A model generated the notes under the pieces. That model was not told the DNA's origin and did not search any database. It saw only the letters and a list, made by a program, of their open reading frames with translations. This document shows positions 41,885 through 51,916 of a DNA stretch of 60,079 nt, piece by piece. A program made the position numbers and the translations under genes. The number at the start of each line of letters is the position of its first letter. Position 1 is the first letter of the stretch. Source of the DNA: Lactobacillus gallinarum DSM 10532 = JCM 2011 (GTDB taxonomy: Bacteria; Bacillota; Bacilli; Lactobacillales; Lactobacillaceae); assembly GCF_001434975.1 (NCBI RefSeq), contig NZ_AZEL01000005.1, forward strand, positions 1 to 60,079, given 5' to 3'.

Positions 41885-43039
41885 ATGAAATTTGTCTTAG
41901 CGCCTGACTCTTTCAAAGAAAGCATGACAGCTTCAGAAGTATGTCAGGCAATGAAAAAAGGAATAAAAAAAGCCATTCCCGATGCAGAAGTAGTTTCTGT
42001 ACCAATGGCTGACGGCGGTGAAGGTACAACCGATTCTTTAATTGATGCAACTAATGGTCAAAAACATTTTCTTAATGTGACTGATCCATTAGGCAAAAAA
42101 GTTAATGCCTATTATGGCATTTTAGGTGATCAAAAAACTGCAATCATCGAAATGGCACAAGCTAGTGGCCTAACGTACGTTGACAAAAATAATAGAACTC
42201 CTGAAACTATTATGAAGACTACTACCTACGGTACTGGTGAATTAATTAATGATGCATTAAAGCATAACGTAAATAAAATTATCATTGGTTTAGGCGGCAG
42301 TAGTACTAATGATGGCGGCGCCGGCATGGCACAAGCAATTGGTGTAAAATTTTTTGATCAAAATAATCATGAAATAACTAAAAAACTTGGTGGTGGTGAT
42401 TTAAACCAAATAGCTAAAATAGATCTTTCTGCCATTAATCCTCGACTAAAAGACGTTCAAGTTTTAATAGCTAGTGATGTTACTAATCCGCTTACCGGAC
42501 AAAATGGTGCTTCTGCCGTCTTCGGTCCACAAAAAGGTGCAGATGCTCAGGCAGTGAAAAAATTAGATCAAAACTTATCACACTATGCCGCACTCATTCA
42601 ACAAACCTGCAAAAAAGACGTTGCCGCAATTCCGGGAAGCGGAGCTGCGGGCGGCCTTGGTGCTGGTCTTCTCGCCTTTACAAATGCCACAATTCATCAT
42701 GGTGTAGAGCTTATCGCTCACGAAACTCATTTAGCTGTCAAAATTAAAGGTGCAGATTTTGTTTTCACCGGTGAAGGTGGAACTGATTTTCAAACTAAAT
42801 TTGGTAAGACCCCTTATGGTGTTGCTCAAATCGCTAAAAAAGATAATATTCCCGCTATTTCACTAGCAGGTTATTTGGGTGAAGGGATCGAACAACTATA
42901 TGATGAAGGTTTTACCGCTATCTTCGGCATTCTTGATAAAGCTGAAGATATACGTCAAGCACTAAAAGACGGACCCAAAAATATTGAGCGTACTACCGAA
43001 AATATCGTGCGTTTAATCATAAGTACGAAAAAAGGATGA
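41885..43039 (+). CDS. Glycerate kinase
   Basis: A 384-residue kinase of the GlxK family that phosphorylates glycerate. Conserved segments are LAPDSFKESMTA (residues 4-15), PMADGGEGTTDSL (about 41-53), GLGGSSTNDGGAGMA (about 136-150) and FTGEGGTDFQTKFGKTPYGVA (given as FTGEGGTDFQ and KFGKTPYGVA). Length matches the family. It is divergent from licT and convergent with the tyrosine phosphatase gene, with overlapping 3' ends. It stands alone, so its physiological pathway is unclear. Confidence 0.95.
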   Translation: MKFVLAPDSFKESMTASEVCQAMKKGIKKAIPDAEVVSVPMADGGEGTTDSLIDATNGQKHFLNVTDPLGKKVNAYYGILGDQKTAIIEMAQASGLTYVDKNNRTPETIMKTTTYGTGELINDALKHNVNKIIIGLGGSSTNDGGAGMAQAIGVKFFDQNNHEITKKLGGGDLNQIAKIDLSAINPRLKDVQVLIASDVTNPLTGQNGASAVFGPQKGADAQAVKKLDQNLSHYAALIQQTCKKDVAAIPGSGAAGGLGAGLLAFTNATIHHGVELIAHETHLAVKIKGADFVFTGEGGTDFQTKFGKTPYGVAQIAKKDNIPAISLAGYLGEGIEQLYDEGFTAIFGILDKAEDIRQALKDGPKNIERTTENIVRLIISTKKG

Positions 43040-43057
43040 GCTTTTACTCATCCTTTT
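43030..43057. terminator. Bidirectional terminator between glycerate kinase and the phosphatase
   Basis: A perfect 11-bp stem (43030-43040 with 43047-43057) contains the stop codons of both convergent genes. Confidence 0.8.
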
Positions 43058-43511
43058 CATTTGCTAATTTTTTAACTAATGCGTCGCATCCCTTATAAAT
43101 TTCATTATACGCAGTATCAAAATCATTCGTATACCATGGATCATCCACATCTTGGTACGAGCCTGCAAACTCTAGTAATTTATGTTCCTTATGTTGAGGA
43201 TCCCCACCTGTAATGCGATTCATATCTGCAAAATTTTCTTCATCCATACAAATCAAATATTCATATTTATCATAATCAGCAGCAGTCATTTGACTTGCTC
43301 GATGACTACGATCGTATGGAATCCTATTCTTCTCTAATTCTCTTTGAGCTCTAGTATCAATTGATCTACCTAATGCATCTTGCGTTGTAGCTTTAGATTC
43401 TGCCAAATATGAATTTTCTAATCCATTTTCTTTAATTAAATGTTGCATAATTGCTTCCGCCATAGGTGAACGACAAATATTACCATGGCAAATAAACAAA
43501 ATCTTTTTCAT
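43044..43511 (-). CDS. Low-molecular-weight protein tyrosine phosphatase
   Basis: A 155-residue phosphatase. The P-loop CHGNICRS (Cys9, Arg15) is near the N-terminus, and the general acid is in DDPWYT (about 120). Such enzymes dephosphorylate tyrosine or arginine residues in bacterial regulatory systems; the substrate here is unknown. It is the last gene of a four-gene operon with two HAD phosphatases and an unknown membrane protein, starting three bases after the latter. Confidence 0.93.
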   Translation of the reverse strand: MKKILFICHGNICRSPMAEAIMQHLIKENGLENSYLAESKATTQDALGRSIDTRAQRELEKNRIPYDRSHRASQMTAADYDKYEYLICMDEENFADMNRITGGDPQHKEHKLLEFAGSYQDVDDPWYTNDFDTAYNEIYKGCDALVKKLANEKDE

Positions 43512-43514
43512 CTT

Positions 43515-44228
43515 TTATTTTATCCTTTTCATTAGACTAACGATAAATGACCATCCAATAGCAGTACCTATTGCAATTATTAGCCCTAACCATATATTAG
43601 AGGACAAGGTTACCAAAATACCACTATAAACTCTGCTTTGAAGTGATGTCATTGCTTCATTAGAGAAAATCCATAAAACGGCAAATGATCCTAGTGCTGC
43701 AATTGTCAACGGTATTGAGGCCCAAGCACGACCAAAAATAATTAGAATAGCTGCTAACAAAAATAATAAACCTACGCCAAAAATAGAATATTCATAAATA
43801 ATGATAACATGAGAAATCTCTTCTGATTTTTCATCCAGTTTATTATTAATCTGTTTTACTAGATATTCATTAATTATTTCCTCTAATTTTGTTTTACTGG
43901 TCAATCCTAAATCTGTGGTTGATAATTTTCCTTTTTCATTATACTTTTCACATAATCGATATAAGTCAGCATAAGACATTTCAATTTGATATTTCTTAGG
44001 CAATTGATTTAATAAAGTTTGCTCTAGCCCTGTATCTTCTAGCAACTGCACACCGATTTTTAAGTTAGAATTATCAGACTCCTGAACAACTCGATTAATC
44101 ACTTCTTTGCCCATTGCCTGCGTATCATTAATTTTTAAACTAACATTGCTTGTTAACAGTAGGAAAAAGGAAATCGCCGTACAAGCAGCCATGATTAGGC
44201 GCAATAGTATGTTTACTATACTTTTCAT
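43515..44228 (-). CDS. Unknown membrane protein
   Basis: A 237-residue protein. Helix 1 is at about 8-28, an extracytoplasmic domain of about 110 residues follows (rich in Lys, Asn and Glu, including KLEEIINEYLVKQINNKL), then three helices (about 148-168, 172-192, 205-230). I do not recognise the family. It is co-transcribed between a Cof phosphatase (10-base gap) and the tyrosine phosphatase (3-base gap). The layout resembles a receptor-like or stress-sensing membrane protein, but no function can be given. Confidence 0.8.
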   Translation of the reverse strand: MKSIVNILLRLIMAACTAISFFLLLTSNVSLKINDTQAMGKEVINRVVQESDNSNLKIGVQLLEDTGLEQTLLNQLPKKYQIEMSYADLYRLCEKYNEKGKLSTTDLGLTSKTKLEEIINEYLVKQINNKLDEKSEEISHVIIIYEYSIFGVGLLFLLAAILIIFGRAWASIPLTIAALGSFAVLWIFSNEAMTSLQSRVYSGILVTLSSNIWLGLIIAIGTAIGWSFIVSLMKRIK

Positions 44229-44237
44229 ATCATATAT

Positions 44238-45065
44238 CTACCTTTTTTCTGCTTTTTCAAAAATCAATTTATTAATTGCATATGCTATTCCAGCTTCGTC
44301 ATTAGACTTGGTAACAAAATCGGCTTTATCTTTAATTGCATCGATGGCATTACCCATAGCTACTTTGTTAAAATCGGCAACTTCAAACATTGACATATCA
44401 TTGCCTTGGTCACCGAAAATCATCACTTCATTATCGTTAATATTTAATTTTTGGGCTAATTCATGCACTGCATTACCTTTTGAAGCATCCTTTTTATTAA
44501 TTTCCCAGATTTTTGGATCGCTTCGTGCCACATTATAATTTTGTTTAAAATCTGGTGTAAATTGCTGACCTAATCGATCCAGCTTGTCTTCTTCTCCAGT
44601 AAATTCAGCTTTAATAAACGTGAAATCACGAGGTATTTCAGCGAAATCTTTAACTACAAAAGGAGTAGCACTAACCGCCGACATCTTAGCCATTTGCGTA
44701 GAAATTAATCGATCTAAAGTCACATAATCATGCTTTCTCATAAAGTGAAGATTAATCCCAGGATTTTGTTCTTGAATGCTCAGCATTTTCTTAAATTCGG
44801 CATAATCAAATTGATGACTAATTAAAACTTTTCCAGAAACAGATTGAACTAACCCACCATTATATAAAACGGCATAATTATCTTGACCAATTATTCCCAA
44901 ATCTTCCATATACGGAACTACACCTGGAAGTGGGCGACCTGATGCTGGCACAATTTTTATACCAAATTGATCTGCTTTTTTTAATACTTCTTTGGTCTCT
45001 TCACCAATTTGATTATTGGACTGCAAAAGAGTGCCATCCATATCAACTGCAATTAACTTAATCAT
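44238..45065 (-). CDS. Cof-type HAD hydrolase
   Basis: A 275-residue phosphatase of the Cof subfamily (HAD type IIB). Motif I is VDMDGTLL, motif II in PASGRPL, and motifs III/IV in MIFGDQGNDMSMF. Family members dephosphorylate sugar phosphates, pyridoxal phosphate or nucleotides; this one is not assigned. It is a close relative of the next gene upstream (about 45% similar by eye) and overlaps it in function, a tandem duplication. It is the second gene of the operon. Confidence 0.95.
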   Translation of the reverse strand: MIKLIAVDMDGTLLQSNNQIGEETKEVLKKADQFGIKIVPASGRPLPGVVPYMEDLGIIGQDNYAVLYNGGLVQSVSGKVLISHQFDYAEFKKMLSIQEQNPGINLHFMRKHDYVTLDRLISTQMAKMSAVSATPFVVKDFAEIPRDFTFIKAEFTGEEDKLDRLGQQFTPDFKQNYNVARSDPKIWEINKKDASKGNAVHELAQKLNINDNEVMIFGDQGNDMSMFEVADFNKVAMGNAIDAIKDKADFVTKSNDEAGIAYAINKLIFEKAEKR

Positions 45066-45074
45066 TACTTATCC

Positions 45075-45890
45075 TTACAAAACAAACTTCTTCAAAGCCT
45101 TGGCAATACCATTGTGATCATTATCATCTGTCACATAGTCAGCTTTATCTTTAATTGTGCTGATCGCATTTCCCATTGCTATTTTCATAAAGTTAGGATT
45201 TGAAAACATAGAAATATCGTTTCCTTGGTCACCAAAGATCATCACATCTTTTTGATCAATCTTAAGTCTGCTTGCCAAATCCATCAAAGCATTCCCTTTA
45301 GAAGCACCTAACGCATTTAACTCGATAATACTATCAAAACTACGTACGATATCATATGTGTCAAAAGCCCAGGATGGCAAATTATTCCAAAGTTTTTCAA
45401 CTTGATCACTGCCTTCCCACGAAGTAAACCCTACTTTATTAAAGGTAAAATCTTGTGGAATATCCTTACGTTCTCTTACTTTCATAATATTGTTAGTCAA
45501 GGCAGCGTTAATTTGCATTTGGACAGATAAATCGTGATCACAGGTCAAGAAATACTTAGTAGTCTCAAAGTGCACATTAACATGACTTAAACGTTGGAAG
45601 CGAAGCATGTTGTTAAAATCTTGATAATTAAGCTCCTGACTCATCAATACTTTACCAGCAATAGTTTGAATAACCGCTCCATTAAAAACAATTGCATATT
45701 GGTCATCACCTGATAATCCCAATTGCTTTGCAAATGATAAAACGCCTGAAAGTGGTCGACCTGTTGCTAGTACTACTTTTATTCCATTTTCAGAAGCGAC
45801 CCTGAGCATTCTTTGCGTTTCCGGTAAAATTGTATTACTACTTGATAATAAAGTGCCGTCCAAATCAACTGCAATTAATTTTATCGCCAT
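45075..45890 (-). CDS. Cof-type HAD hydrolase (tandem paralogue)
   Basis: A 271-residue Cof phosphatase with VDLDGTLLSSSNT (motif I), LATGRPLSG (motif II) and MIFGDQGNDISMF (motif IV). It is the first gene of the operon, with a TATAAT -10 at 45930-45935 just after the glmM terminator. It shares layout and many residues with the downstream paralogue (44238-45065). Substrate unknown. Confidence 0.95.
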   Translation of the reverse strand: MAIKLIAVDLDGTLLSSSNTILPETQRMLRVASENGIKVVLATGRPLSGVLSFAKQLGLSGDDQYAIVFNGAVIQTIAGKVLMSQELNYQDFNNMLRFQRLSHVNVHFETTKYFLTCDHDLSVQMQINAALTNNIMKVRERKDIPQDFTFNKVGFTSWEGSDQVEKLWNNLPSWAFDTYDIVRSFDSIIELNALGASKGNALMDLASRLKIDQKDVMIFGDQGNDISMFSNPNFMKIAMGNAISTIKDKADYVTDDNDHNGIAKALKKFVL

Positions 45891-45936
45891 TTTTATTCCT
45901 CCCTTGACTAAAAAACAAAGCTATTTTTAATTATAC

Positions 45937-45965
45937 AAAAAGCCGTGAGCCAACTCACGACTTTT
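45937..45965 (-). terminator. Rho-independent terminator of glmM
   Basis: A stem of about 12 bp (45937-45948 with 45954-45965, one mismatch) is followed by TTTTTG on the minus strand. It closes the murB-pot-cda-glmM region. Confidence 0.85.
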
Positions 45966-45983
45966 AGTTTGAATAAATAATTA

Positions 45984-47336
45984 TTACTTACCCATTTCCT
46001 TTTCAACTACTTTAACGATGCGGTCAACATATGCATCAGTTTCTTCTTGAGTAGGACCTTCTGCCATTACTCTAAGAAGATCTTGTGTACCTGAAGGACG
46101 AACAAGTACACGACCATTGCCGTTCATATCTTTTTCAACTTCAGCAATTACATCAAGAATTGGTTGATGTTCTTTCCAGCTCTTCTTATCCTTAACTGGA
46201 ACATTTACTAAGCATTGTGGGTAATCCTTGAAGTCCTTTAAAAGTTCACTAAGTGACTTGCCAGTCTTCTTCATTACAAGCATTAAATGAAGACCACTAA
46301 GCATACCATCACCAGTATTGTGATAGTCGCTCATAATAATGTGACCTGATTGTTCACCACCAAGGTTGTAACCATGAGCACGCATTTCTTCAGAAACGTA
46401 ACGGTCACCAACTTGAGTACGGATATTCTTTAAGCCTTCCTTTTCAAGAGCCTTAGTAAATCCGAGGTTACTCATTACAGTTGTAACGATAGTATCCTTC
46501 TTAAGACGTCCATGTTCAGCTAAATATGAACCGATAACGTACATAATGTGGTCACCGTCAACTTCATTACCGTTTTCGTCAACAGCAATACAACGATCGG
46601 CATCCCCATCAAATGCCAAGCCAAGTTGTGCACCTTGCTTAACAACTTCTTTTTGTAAGTTCTCAGTATGAGTTGCACCACAGTGATCATTGATGTTTAA
46701 ACCATTTGGATGAGTGTAAATAGTAGTAAAGTCTACGCCACAGTCAGCAAACAATCTAGAAATAAGAGCACTTGAAGCACCATTAGCACCATCAATTACT
46801 ACTTTAATACCACTTAAATCTTCTGGAATAGTATTTTCGATAAATTGTAAGTACTTAGCACTACCTTCATGGAAGTCAGTAACAGTACCTAAGCCTTCTG
46901 CAGAAGGACGTGGTAAAGTATCTTCCTTAGCATCAATTAACTTTTCAATTTCTTCTTCCATTTCGTCTGAAAGTTTCAAGCCATCGCTACCAAAGAATTT
47001 AATACCATTGTCTTCAACAGGGTTGTGAGATGCTGAAATTTGGACACCAGCATCTGCACCTTGTGCTCTAACCAAGTATGAAAGCCCTGGAGTAGTAATT
47101 ACACCAACTTCAAGAACTTCAATACCCACTGAAAGAAGACCTGAAATAAGTGCATATTCAAGCATTTGACCAGAAATACGAGTATCGCGAGAAACTAAAA
47201 CTTTAGCTTGTTCGCCTTCCTTTTTGTTCTTAGTCAAAACATATCCACCATCACGACCTAATTTAAAAGCCATTTCTGGAGTTAAGCCTTGATTAGCTAC
47301 GCCACGAACACCATCAGTTCCGAAATATTTAAGCAT
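45984..47336 (-). CDS. glmM: Phosphoglucosamine mutase
   Basis: A 450-residue enzyme converting glucosamine-6-phosphate to glucosamine-1-phosphate for UDP-GlcNAc. The active phosphoserine is Ser103 in SASHNP, the metal-binding loop is DGDADRC, and the C-terminal phosphate-binding loop [11 protein letters not shown]. It is the last gene of cdaA-cdaR-glmM. In other Gram-positive bacteria GlmM binds and inhibits CdaA, linking c-di-AMP level to cell-wall supply; the conserved order suggests the same here. Confidence 0.98.
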   Translation of the reverse strand: MLKYFGTDGVRGVANQGLTPEMAFKLGRDGGYVLTKNKKEGEQAKVLVSRDTRISGQMLEYALISGLLSVGIEVLEVGVITTPGLSYLVRAQGADAGVQISASHNPVEDNGIKFFGSDGLKLSDEMEEEIEKLIDAKEDTLPRPSAEGLGTVTDFHEGSAKYLQFIENTIPEDLSGIKVVIDGANGASSALISRLFADCGVDFTTIYTHPNGLNINDHCGATHTENLQKEVVKQGAQLGLAFDGDADRCIAVDENGNEVDGDHIMYVIGSYLAEHGRLKKDTIVTTVMSNLGFTKALEKEGLKNIRTQVGDRYVSEEMRAHGYNLGGEQSGHIIMSDYHNTGDGMLSGLHLMLVMKKTGKSLSELLKDFKDYPQCLVNVPVKDKKSWKEHQPILDVIAEVEKDMNGNGRVLVRPSGTQDLLRVMAEGPTQEETDAYVDRIVKVVEKEMGK

Positions 47337-47366
47337 TTAATAAACAACCTTTCTTGCTACCTAAAT

Positions 47367-48326
47367 TTAATTATTTACGCTCTTCACTTTAATCACTATC
47401 TGTACATATGAAGGGTCAGCTCGAGCAACACCCTTAGGCAATACCAAAGGATAGTTCTTCACTGTTGAAGAATGAATCTCCTTCAAATCAACATCAACAT
47501 CCAATTTCTTTATTTTAGCTAATGTTGACTCTTGCCCATAGAGAGTAACTTCATCATTCTTAGCTGTCACCGAATATACCTTATTCCTATCTTCGTTTTT
47601 AGGTTTCAAATTCAATTTGACCTTTTTATGTGATAAAGAAATAGGAAGTCTTGCTCTTACTGTAGATGGATTAATTACCACATTTAGCTGACGCCCCTTA
47701 TTATCTTCAGCTACCAACATCACTTGTCTCTCATAGGAGTGATTAATGCCATTAGGCAAACCTAATTTAGCTACAATTTGATCAATTTGATTAACTTCGC
47801 CTTTTGCTCCTGTGACTTCAACTTTTTGTGGATCGACGCTGGCCGTTCCAATATCATATCCATCTGCAACAGCATTTTTATTATACTCTATTTGCACTGG
47901 CATGGTACTAGATTTTCGTCGTTCAATGTCTACATTAACGGTAGCCGGGTTAATCGTATACGAAAGTTGACTATTGAGTCCAGTAACTTGAACTTTAACC
48001 GTTTGTTTTCCTGTCTTTTTATGAGTTAAATCAATATATGCTCTAAAACTTTGAGTATTAACAGTTGAAGTCACCAATGCATTTGATCCCTCTAAAGTAA
48101 TCTTAACTTTTTCGGGATAGCCAACTACGTAATACTTATCAGTATCTACAGATACTTGCAAGGGTACACTAATTGTCTGAGTTTCACTAGCTGTTTGCCG
48201 AGTTTTCTTTGGTTCACCTTGAGTGACAAAACCCGTTTGGGTTGAATCAATATAAACTACTAACAAAATAGCAAATAATAGCGAGACCACTCTGATAAAC
48301 CAACGTTTATCCCAAAAATCTTTCAT
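47367..48326 (-). CDS. cdaR: CdaA regulatory protein CdaR (YbbR repeats)
   Basis: A 319-residue protein. An N-terminal membrane helix (about 10-28) is followed by several extracellular YbbR repeats (for example PVQIEYNKNAVADGYDIG and VTGAKGEVNQIDQIVAKLGL, each of about 80 residues). It regulates diadenylate cyclase CdaA. The ATG at 48324-48326 overlaps the cdaA stop (ATGA); a longer frame of seven codons is open. It lies between cdaA and glmM, the standard order. Confidence 0.95.
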   Translation of the reverse strand: MKDFWDKRWFIRVVSLLFAILLVVYIDSTQTGFVTQGEPKKTRQTASETQTISVPLQVSVDTDKYYVVGYPEKVKITLEGSNALVTSTVNTQSFRAYIDLTHKKTGKQTVKVQVTGLNSQLSYTINPATVNVDIERRKSSTMPVQIEYNKNAVADGYDIGTASVDPQKVEVTGAKGEVNQIDQIVAKLGLPNGINHSYERQVMLVAEDNKGRQLNVVINPSTVRARLPISLSHKKVKLNLKPKNEDRNKVYSVTAKNDEVTLYGQESTLAKIKKLDVDVDLKEIHSSTVKNYPLVLPKGVARADPSYVQIVIKVKSVNN

Positions 48327-49165
48327 CGGCCCGCACCCCATTTCCAAACTTTGTTAATTACTCGACGAATCCAAGGAATTTTCTTTTCTTCTTTAGGTAC
48401 CAGTTGCGCATTAAGATATTTAAGATACTCTTCTCTAGTTAAATCTAGTAAGAAGCGTCCATTTTTAGTAATTGTAACGCCACCGGTTTCTTCTGATACT
48501 ACAATTGTCACAGCATCTGTAACTTCAGAAATTCCGACGGCTGCACGGTGTCTAGTTCCCAATCTTTTCGGAATCATGCTGCTATCAGATAAGGGCAAAT
48601 AAGCTGCTGCTACTGCAATTCGGTTATTATTAATAATAACCGCACCGTCATGAAGTGGCGTATTAGGAATGAAAATATTGATTAATAATTCACCGGTAAT
48701 GTCAGCATCAAGCTTAATCCCAGTTTCAATATAATCATCCAAACCCGTATCCTGCTGGATAGTAATCAATGCACCGATACGTCTTTTAGACATATACTGA
48801 ATAGCCTTGTCCAATTCTTGCACCATCTTCACAGACTTAGCATGAGCACTTTCACCACGCCCACTAAAAATTGGTGTCCGACCTAATCTTTCTAGTCCAC
48901 GTCTAATTTCTGGTTGGAATATTACAATAATTCCAATTACTGCCCAGGATACAATTTGATCGACTATATACGTTACGGCATGCAATTGTAATAAACCAGC
49001 GATAATTCTCACAATAAAGATAAAAACTATCCCTTTGGCTAATTGCACCGCTTTGGTACCCCGAATTAGCATAATCAAGCGATAAACTAAATACCAAATG
49101 ATTAAAATATCGAGAGCAATCGAAAAATTATTCCATGTAAATAAGTTAGAGAAATTAAAATGCAT
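48323..49165 (-). CDS. cdaA: Diadenylate cyclase CdaA (c-di-AMP synthase)
   Basis: A 280-residue membrane enzyme: three N-terminal helices (about 13-90) and a cytosolic DAC domain. The catalytic motifs are DGA in LHDGAVIINNN and RHR in GTRHRAAVGIS. It makes c-di-AMP, which controls potassium and osmolyte transport and wall integrity. AAGGAGT precedes the ATG, and a TATAAT -10 at 49187-49192 lies about 20 bases upstream, so it has a promoter apart from the pot genes. Confidence 0.97.
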   Translation of the reverse strand: MHFNFSNLFTWNNFSIALDILIIWYLVYRLIMLIRGTKAVQLAKGIVFIFIVRIIAGLLQLHAVTYIVDQIVSWAVIGIIVIFQPEIRRGLERLGRTPIFSGRGESAHAKSVKMVQELDKAIQYMSKRRIGALITIQQDTGLDDYIETGIKLDADITGELLINIFIPNTPLHDGAVIINNNRIAVAAAYLPLSDSSMIPKRLGTRHRAAVGISEVTDAVTIVVSEETGGVTITKNGRFLLDLTREEYLKYLNAQLVPKEEKKIPWIRRVINKVWKWGAGR

Positions 49166-49221
49166 TTACGACTCCTTTCTATCTTGATTATAACTGACCG
49201 GCTGTAAAAATATATCCACTT

Positions 49222-50295
49222 TTAACGGGCATACATCTTAAATTCTAAAAACAGGTCATTATATTCTTGCGTCTTCTTAGGACCTAAATCTTTAAAGACT
49301 TGCAAGTTTCGCAGCGTTTTTTCATCAGGATAAAATTGCTTATCTTCTCTTACTCTCTTTGGCAACAAATGCTGCGCCTTAATATTTGGCGTTGCATATC
49401 CTACATATTCCGCATTTTGTGCCGCATTTTCAGGTTTAAGCATAAAATTGATAAATTGAAGAGCCGCTTTTTTATTTTTGGCAGTTTTAGGAATAACAAA
49501 GTTATCAAACCACAAGTTGGAGCCTTGTTCTGGCACAATATAGTGTAGATGTGGATTATTTTCCATCATTTCATGTGCTTCCCCTGACCAGGTTAACCCA
49601 ATAGCGGCTTCATTTTGAATCATATACATCTTCATCTCATCAGATATAATCGCTTTAATATTAGTACCTAAACTATCTAGCTTTGTTTGCGCTAGACGTA
49701 ATCTTAAACTGCTCGTAGTATTCATAGAATAGCCTAATGAAACTAAAGATATTCCCATCGCATCCCTAGCAGAATCCACTAATAAGATCTGATTGCGATA
49801 TTTTTTAGACCAAAGATCATTCCAATTTTTAATGGCACCTTTTTTGACAAATTTATCATTATAAACAATTCCCAACGTTCCCCAGAAATAAGGGACTGAG
49901 TAATCATTGTTTTGATCAAAAGATTTGTGCAAAAAACTCTTGCCGATATATTTCATATTAGGGATTTCTTTTTTATCCAGTTGATCTAGTAAATGAGCCT
50001 TGCGCATTTTGGTAACCATATATTCAGAAGGAATAGTTAGATCGTAAGCTGTTCCTCCCTGCTTAATCTTGGTATACATTGCTTCATTAGAATCAAAGGT
50101 TTCATATACCACATGATAACCAGTCTGCTTTTCAAACTTTTTTACTAATTGCGGATCTAAATAATCGCCCCAATTGTAAATGATTAAGTTTTGTCCGTTA
50201 CCTGCAGCAGCCGGCTTTTCTAATTGATGAGCCCAAAACGCAAGTCCTAAACATGCTAGAAGAATTGCTCCAATGGCAATGATGATTTTTTTCAT
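49222..50295 (-). CDS. potD: Spermidine/putrescine-binding protein PotD
   Basis: A 357-residue polyamine-binding component with the family motifs IYNWGDYLDP (about 40), YETFDSNEAM and VPYFWGTLGIVYND. The N-terminus has a membrane helix with LLACLG near residue 15 that only roughly fits a lipobox, so lipid attachment is not sure; it may be a signal anchor. It is the last pot gene, overlapping potC by four bases. Confidence 0.93.
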   Translation of the reverse strand: MKKIIIAIGAILLACLGLAFWAHQLEKPAAAGNGQNLIIYNWGDYLDPQLVKKFEKQTGYHVVYETFDSNEAMYTKIKQGGTAYDLTIPSEYMVTKMRKAHLLDQLDKKEIPNMKYIGKSFLHKSFDQNNDYSVPYFWGTLGIVYNDKFVKKGAIKNWNDLWSKKYRNQILLVDSARDAMGISLVSLGYSMNTTSSLRLRLAQTKLDSLGTNIKAIISDEMKMYMIQNEAAIGLTWSGEAHEMMENNPHLHYIVPEQGSNLWFDNFVIPKTAKNKKAALQFINFMLKPENAAQNAEYVGYATPNIKAQHLLPKRVREDKQFYPDEKTLRNLQVFKDLGPKKTQEYNDLFLEFKMYAR

Positions 50296-51107
50296 TTGAC
50301 CAATCCTCCTATTACCCTATGATTCTTGCGTCTGCTCTTTTTAGTGGTAATAAAGTAATATATTCCTACTAAAAGTAAGACGAACAAAAACATCACTGTA
50401 CTTAAGGCATTAACTTCTAGATCAATCCCTTGACGTGCTCTTGAATAGATTTCTACAGACAAAGTTGAAAAGCCATTTCCAGTAACAAAAAATGTCACGG
50501 CAAAATCATCTAGTGAATATGTTAATGCCATGAATAAACCGGAAAAAATGCCCGGCATGATCGTCGGAATCAATACGTGACTAAACACTTGCCATGAATT
50601 AGCACCTAAATCTCGTGCGGCATCGATCAGAGAGTAGTCCATTTCGTTAAGTCGCGGCAAGACCATCAAAACTACGATTGGAATAGAAAAAGCAATGTGA
50701 CTAAGTAAAACGGAGCCGAAATTTAATCCTATTCCTAATGCAGTAAAGAAAATCAAAAAACTAGCACCAATAATCACGTCAGGTGAAACCATCAATACAT
50801 TATTTAATGCTAAAGTAGTATTTTTATGTGCTTCTTTTTTCATGGCACTAATCGCAATCGCACCAAAAGTACCAATAATCGTCGCAATTAAACTAGAGAG
50901 AAGTGCCAATAAAATCGTCTCTAAAAATATTGCTAGTAAACGATTATCTTGAAATAAAGTTTGATAATGAGCAAAAGTAAAATGCTCAAACTTATTCATA
51001 TTTTTTCCACTTGAAAAAGAGAAATAAATCAAATAAAAAATAGGCACATATAATAAAACCAATGTGAAAGAAAGATAGATTCTAGCTATTAAATGCTTGT
51101 TTCTCAT
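50292..51107 (-). CDS. potC: Spermidine/putrescine ABC permease PotC
   Basis: A 271-residue permease with six membrane helices and the EAA loop DAARDLGANSWQVFSHVLIP. With PotB it forms the channel of the polyamine importer. Its start overlaps the potB stop by four bases and its stop overlaps the potD start by four, so the set is coupled. Confidence 0.95.
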   Translation of the reverse strand: MRNKHLIARIYLSFTLVLLYVPIFYLIYFSFSSGKNMNKFEHFTFAHYQTLFQDNRLLAIFLETILLALLSSLIATIIGTFGAIAISAMKKEAHKNTTLALNNVLMVSPDVIIGASFLIFFTALGIGLNFGSVLLSHIAFSIPIVVLMVLPRLNEMDYSLIDAARDLGANSWQVFSHVLIPTIMPGIFSGLFMALTYSLDDFAVTFFVTGNGFSTLSVEIYSRARQGIDLEVNALSTVMFLFVLLLVGIYYFITTKKSRRKNHRVIGGLVK

Positions 51108-51916
51108 AGATTAACCTTCTTTCTCTTAGTCTTCTTATTGGTAAGAAGCATTACCAATATCATCAATACGATCAAAACCACACCAATCGTGGCACCCATG
51201 TTCCAATTCATGGTTGTCATGAAATACTCTTCGATTGCGGTACCTAAAGTTATAACTTTGTTACCACCAATTAAACGCGTCAACATAAATAGTGATAACG
51301 ATGGAATAAAGATCGCTTGCACACCACTTTCAACTCCAGGACGGGACAATGGCCATAATACATAGCGAAATGTTTGCCACTTGCTTGCTCCCAGATCTTC
51401 TGATGCTTGGATTACCGCTGGCGAGATTTCTTTAATTGCATTAAAAATTGGCAAAATCATGAATGGAATTTCAATGTAAGTTGCAACAAAAATAAAAGCG
51501 AAGTCGGTAAATAAAATATTTACGGGGCCGATGCCAAACAAGTGCAAAAACTTATTTACTAGACCGTTATTACCCAAAATCCCAATAAAAGCATATGCTT
51601 TCAATAATAAATTAATCCAAGTTGGCAAAATAATTAACAAAAGCCATAACTGTTGATTTTTCATCTTGGTTAAAAAATAAGCCGCAGGATACGAAATCAG
51701 TAGTGTAATTAAAGTAATTAAAAAGGCATACCAAAACGAATTAATCATCATTTTAAGAAAAGTACCGTTCTTAAAAAATGTAACGTAATTACTTAAAGTA
51801 AAGCTATGACTACTATCTGTGAACGAATACCATAAAATAAGCAAAATTGGCAAAATGACAAATAAAATAATCCAAGCCAAATATGGGACTAAAAAGAAAG
51901 CTTTTTTAGTTTTCAT
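51104..51916 (-). CDS. potB: Spermidine/putrescine ABC permease PotB
   Basis: A 270-residue permease with six membrane helices and the EAA loop [20 protein letters not shown]. The ATG at 51916 is chosen because GGGGG lies six bases upstream; two further in-frame ATG codons lie upstream. It overlaps potA by 11 bases and potC by four. Confidence 0.93.
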   Translation of the reverse strand: MKTKKAFFLVPYLAWIILFVILPILLILWYSFTDSSHSFTLSNYVTFFKNGTFLKMMINSFWYAFLITLITLLISYPAAYFLTKMKNQQLWLLLIILPTWINLLLKAYAFIGILGNNGLVNKFLHLFGIGPVNILFTDFAFIFVATYIEIPFMILPIFNAIKEISPAVIQASEDLGASKWQTFRYVLWPLSRPGVESGVQAIFIPSLSLFMLTRLIGGNKVITLGTAIEEYFMTTMNWNMGATIGVVLIVLMILVMLLTNKKTKRKKVNL

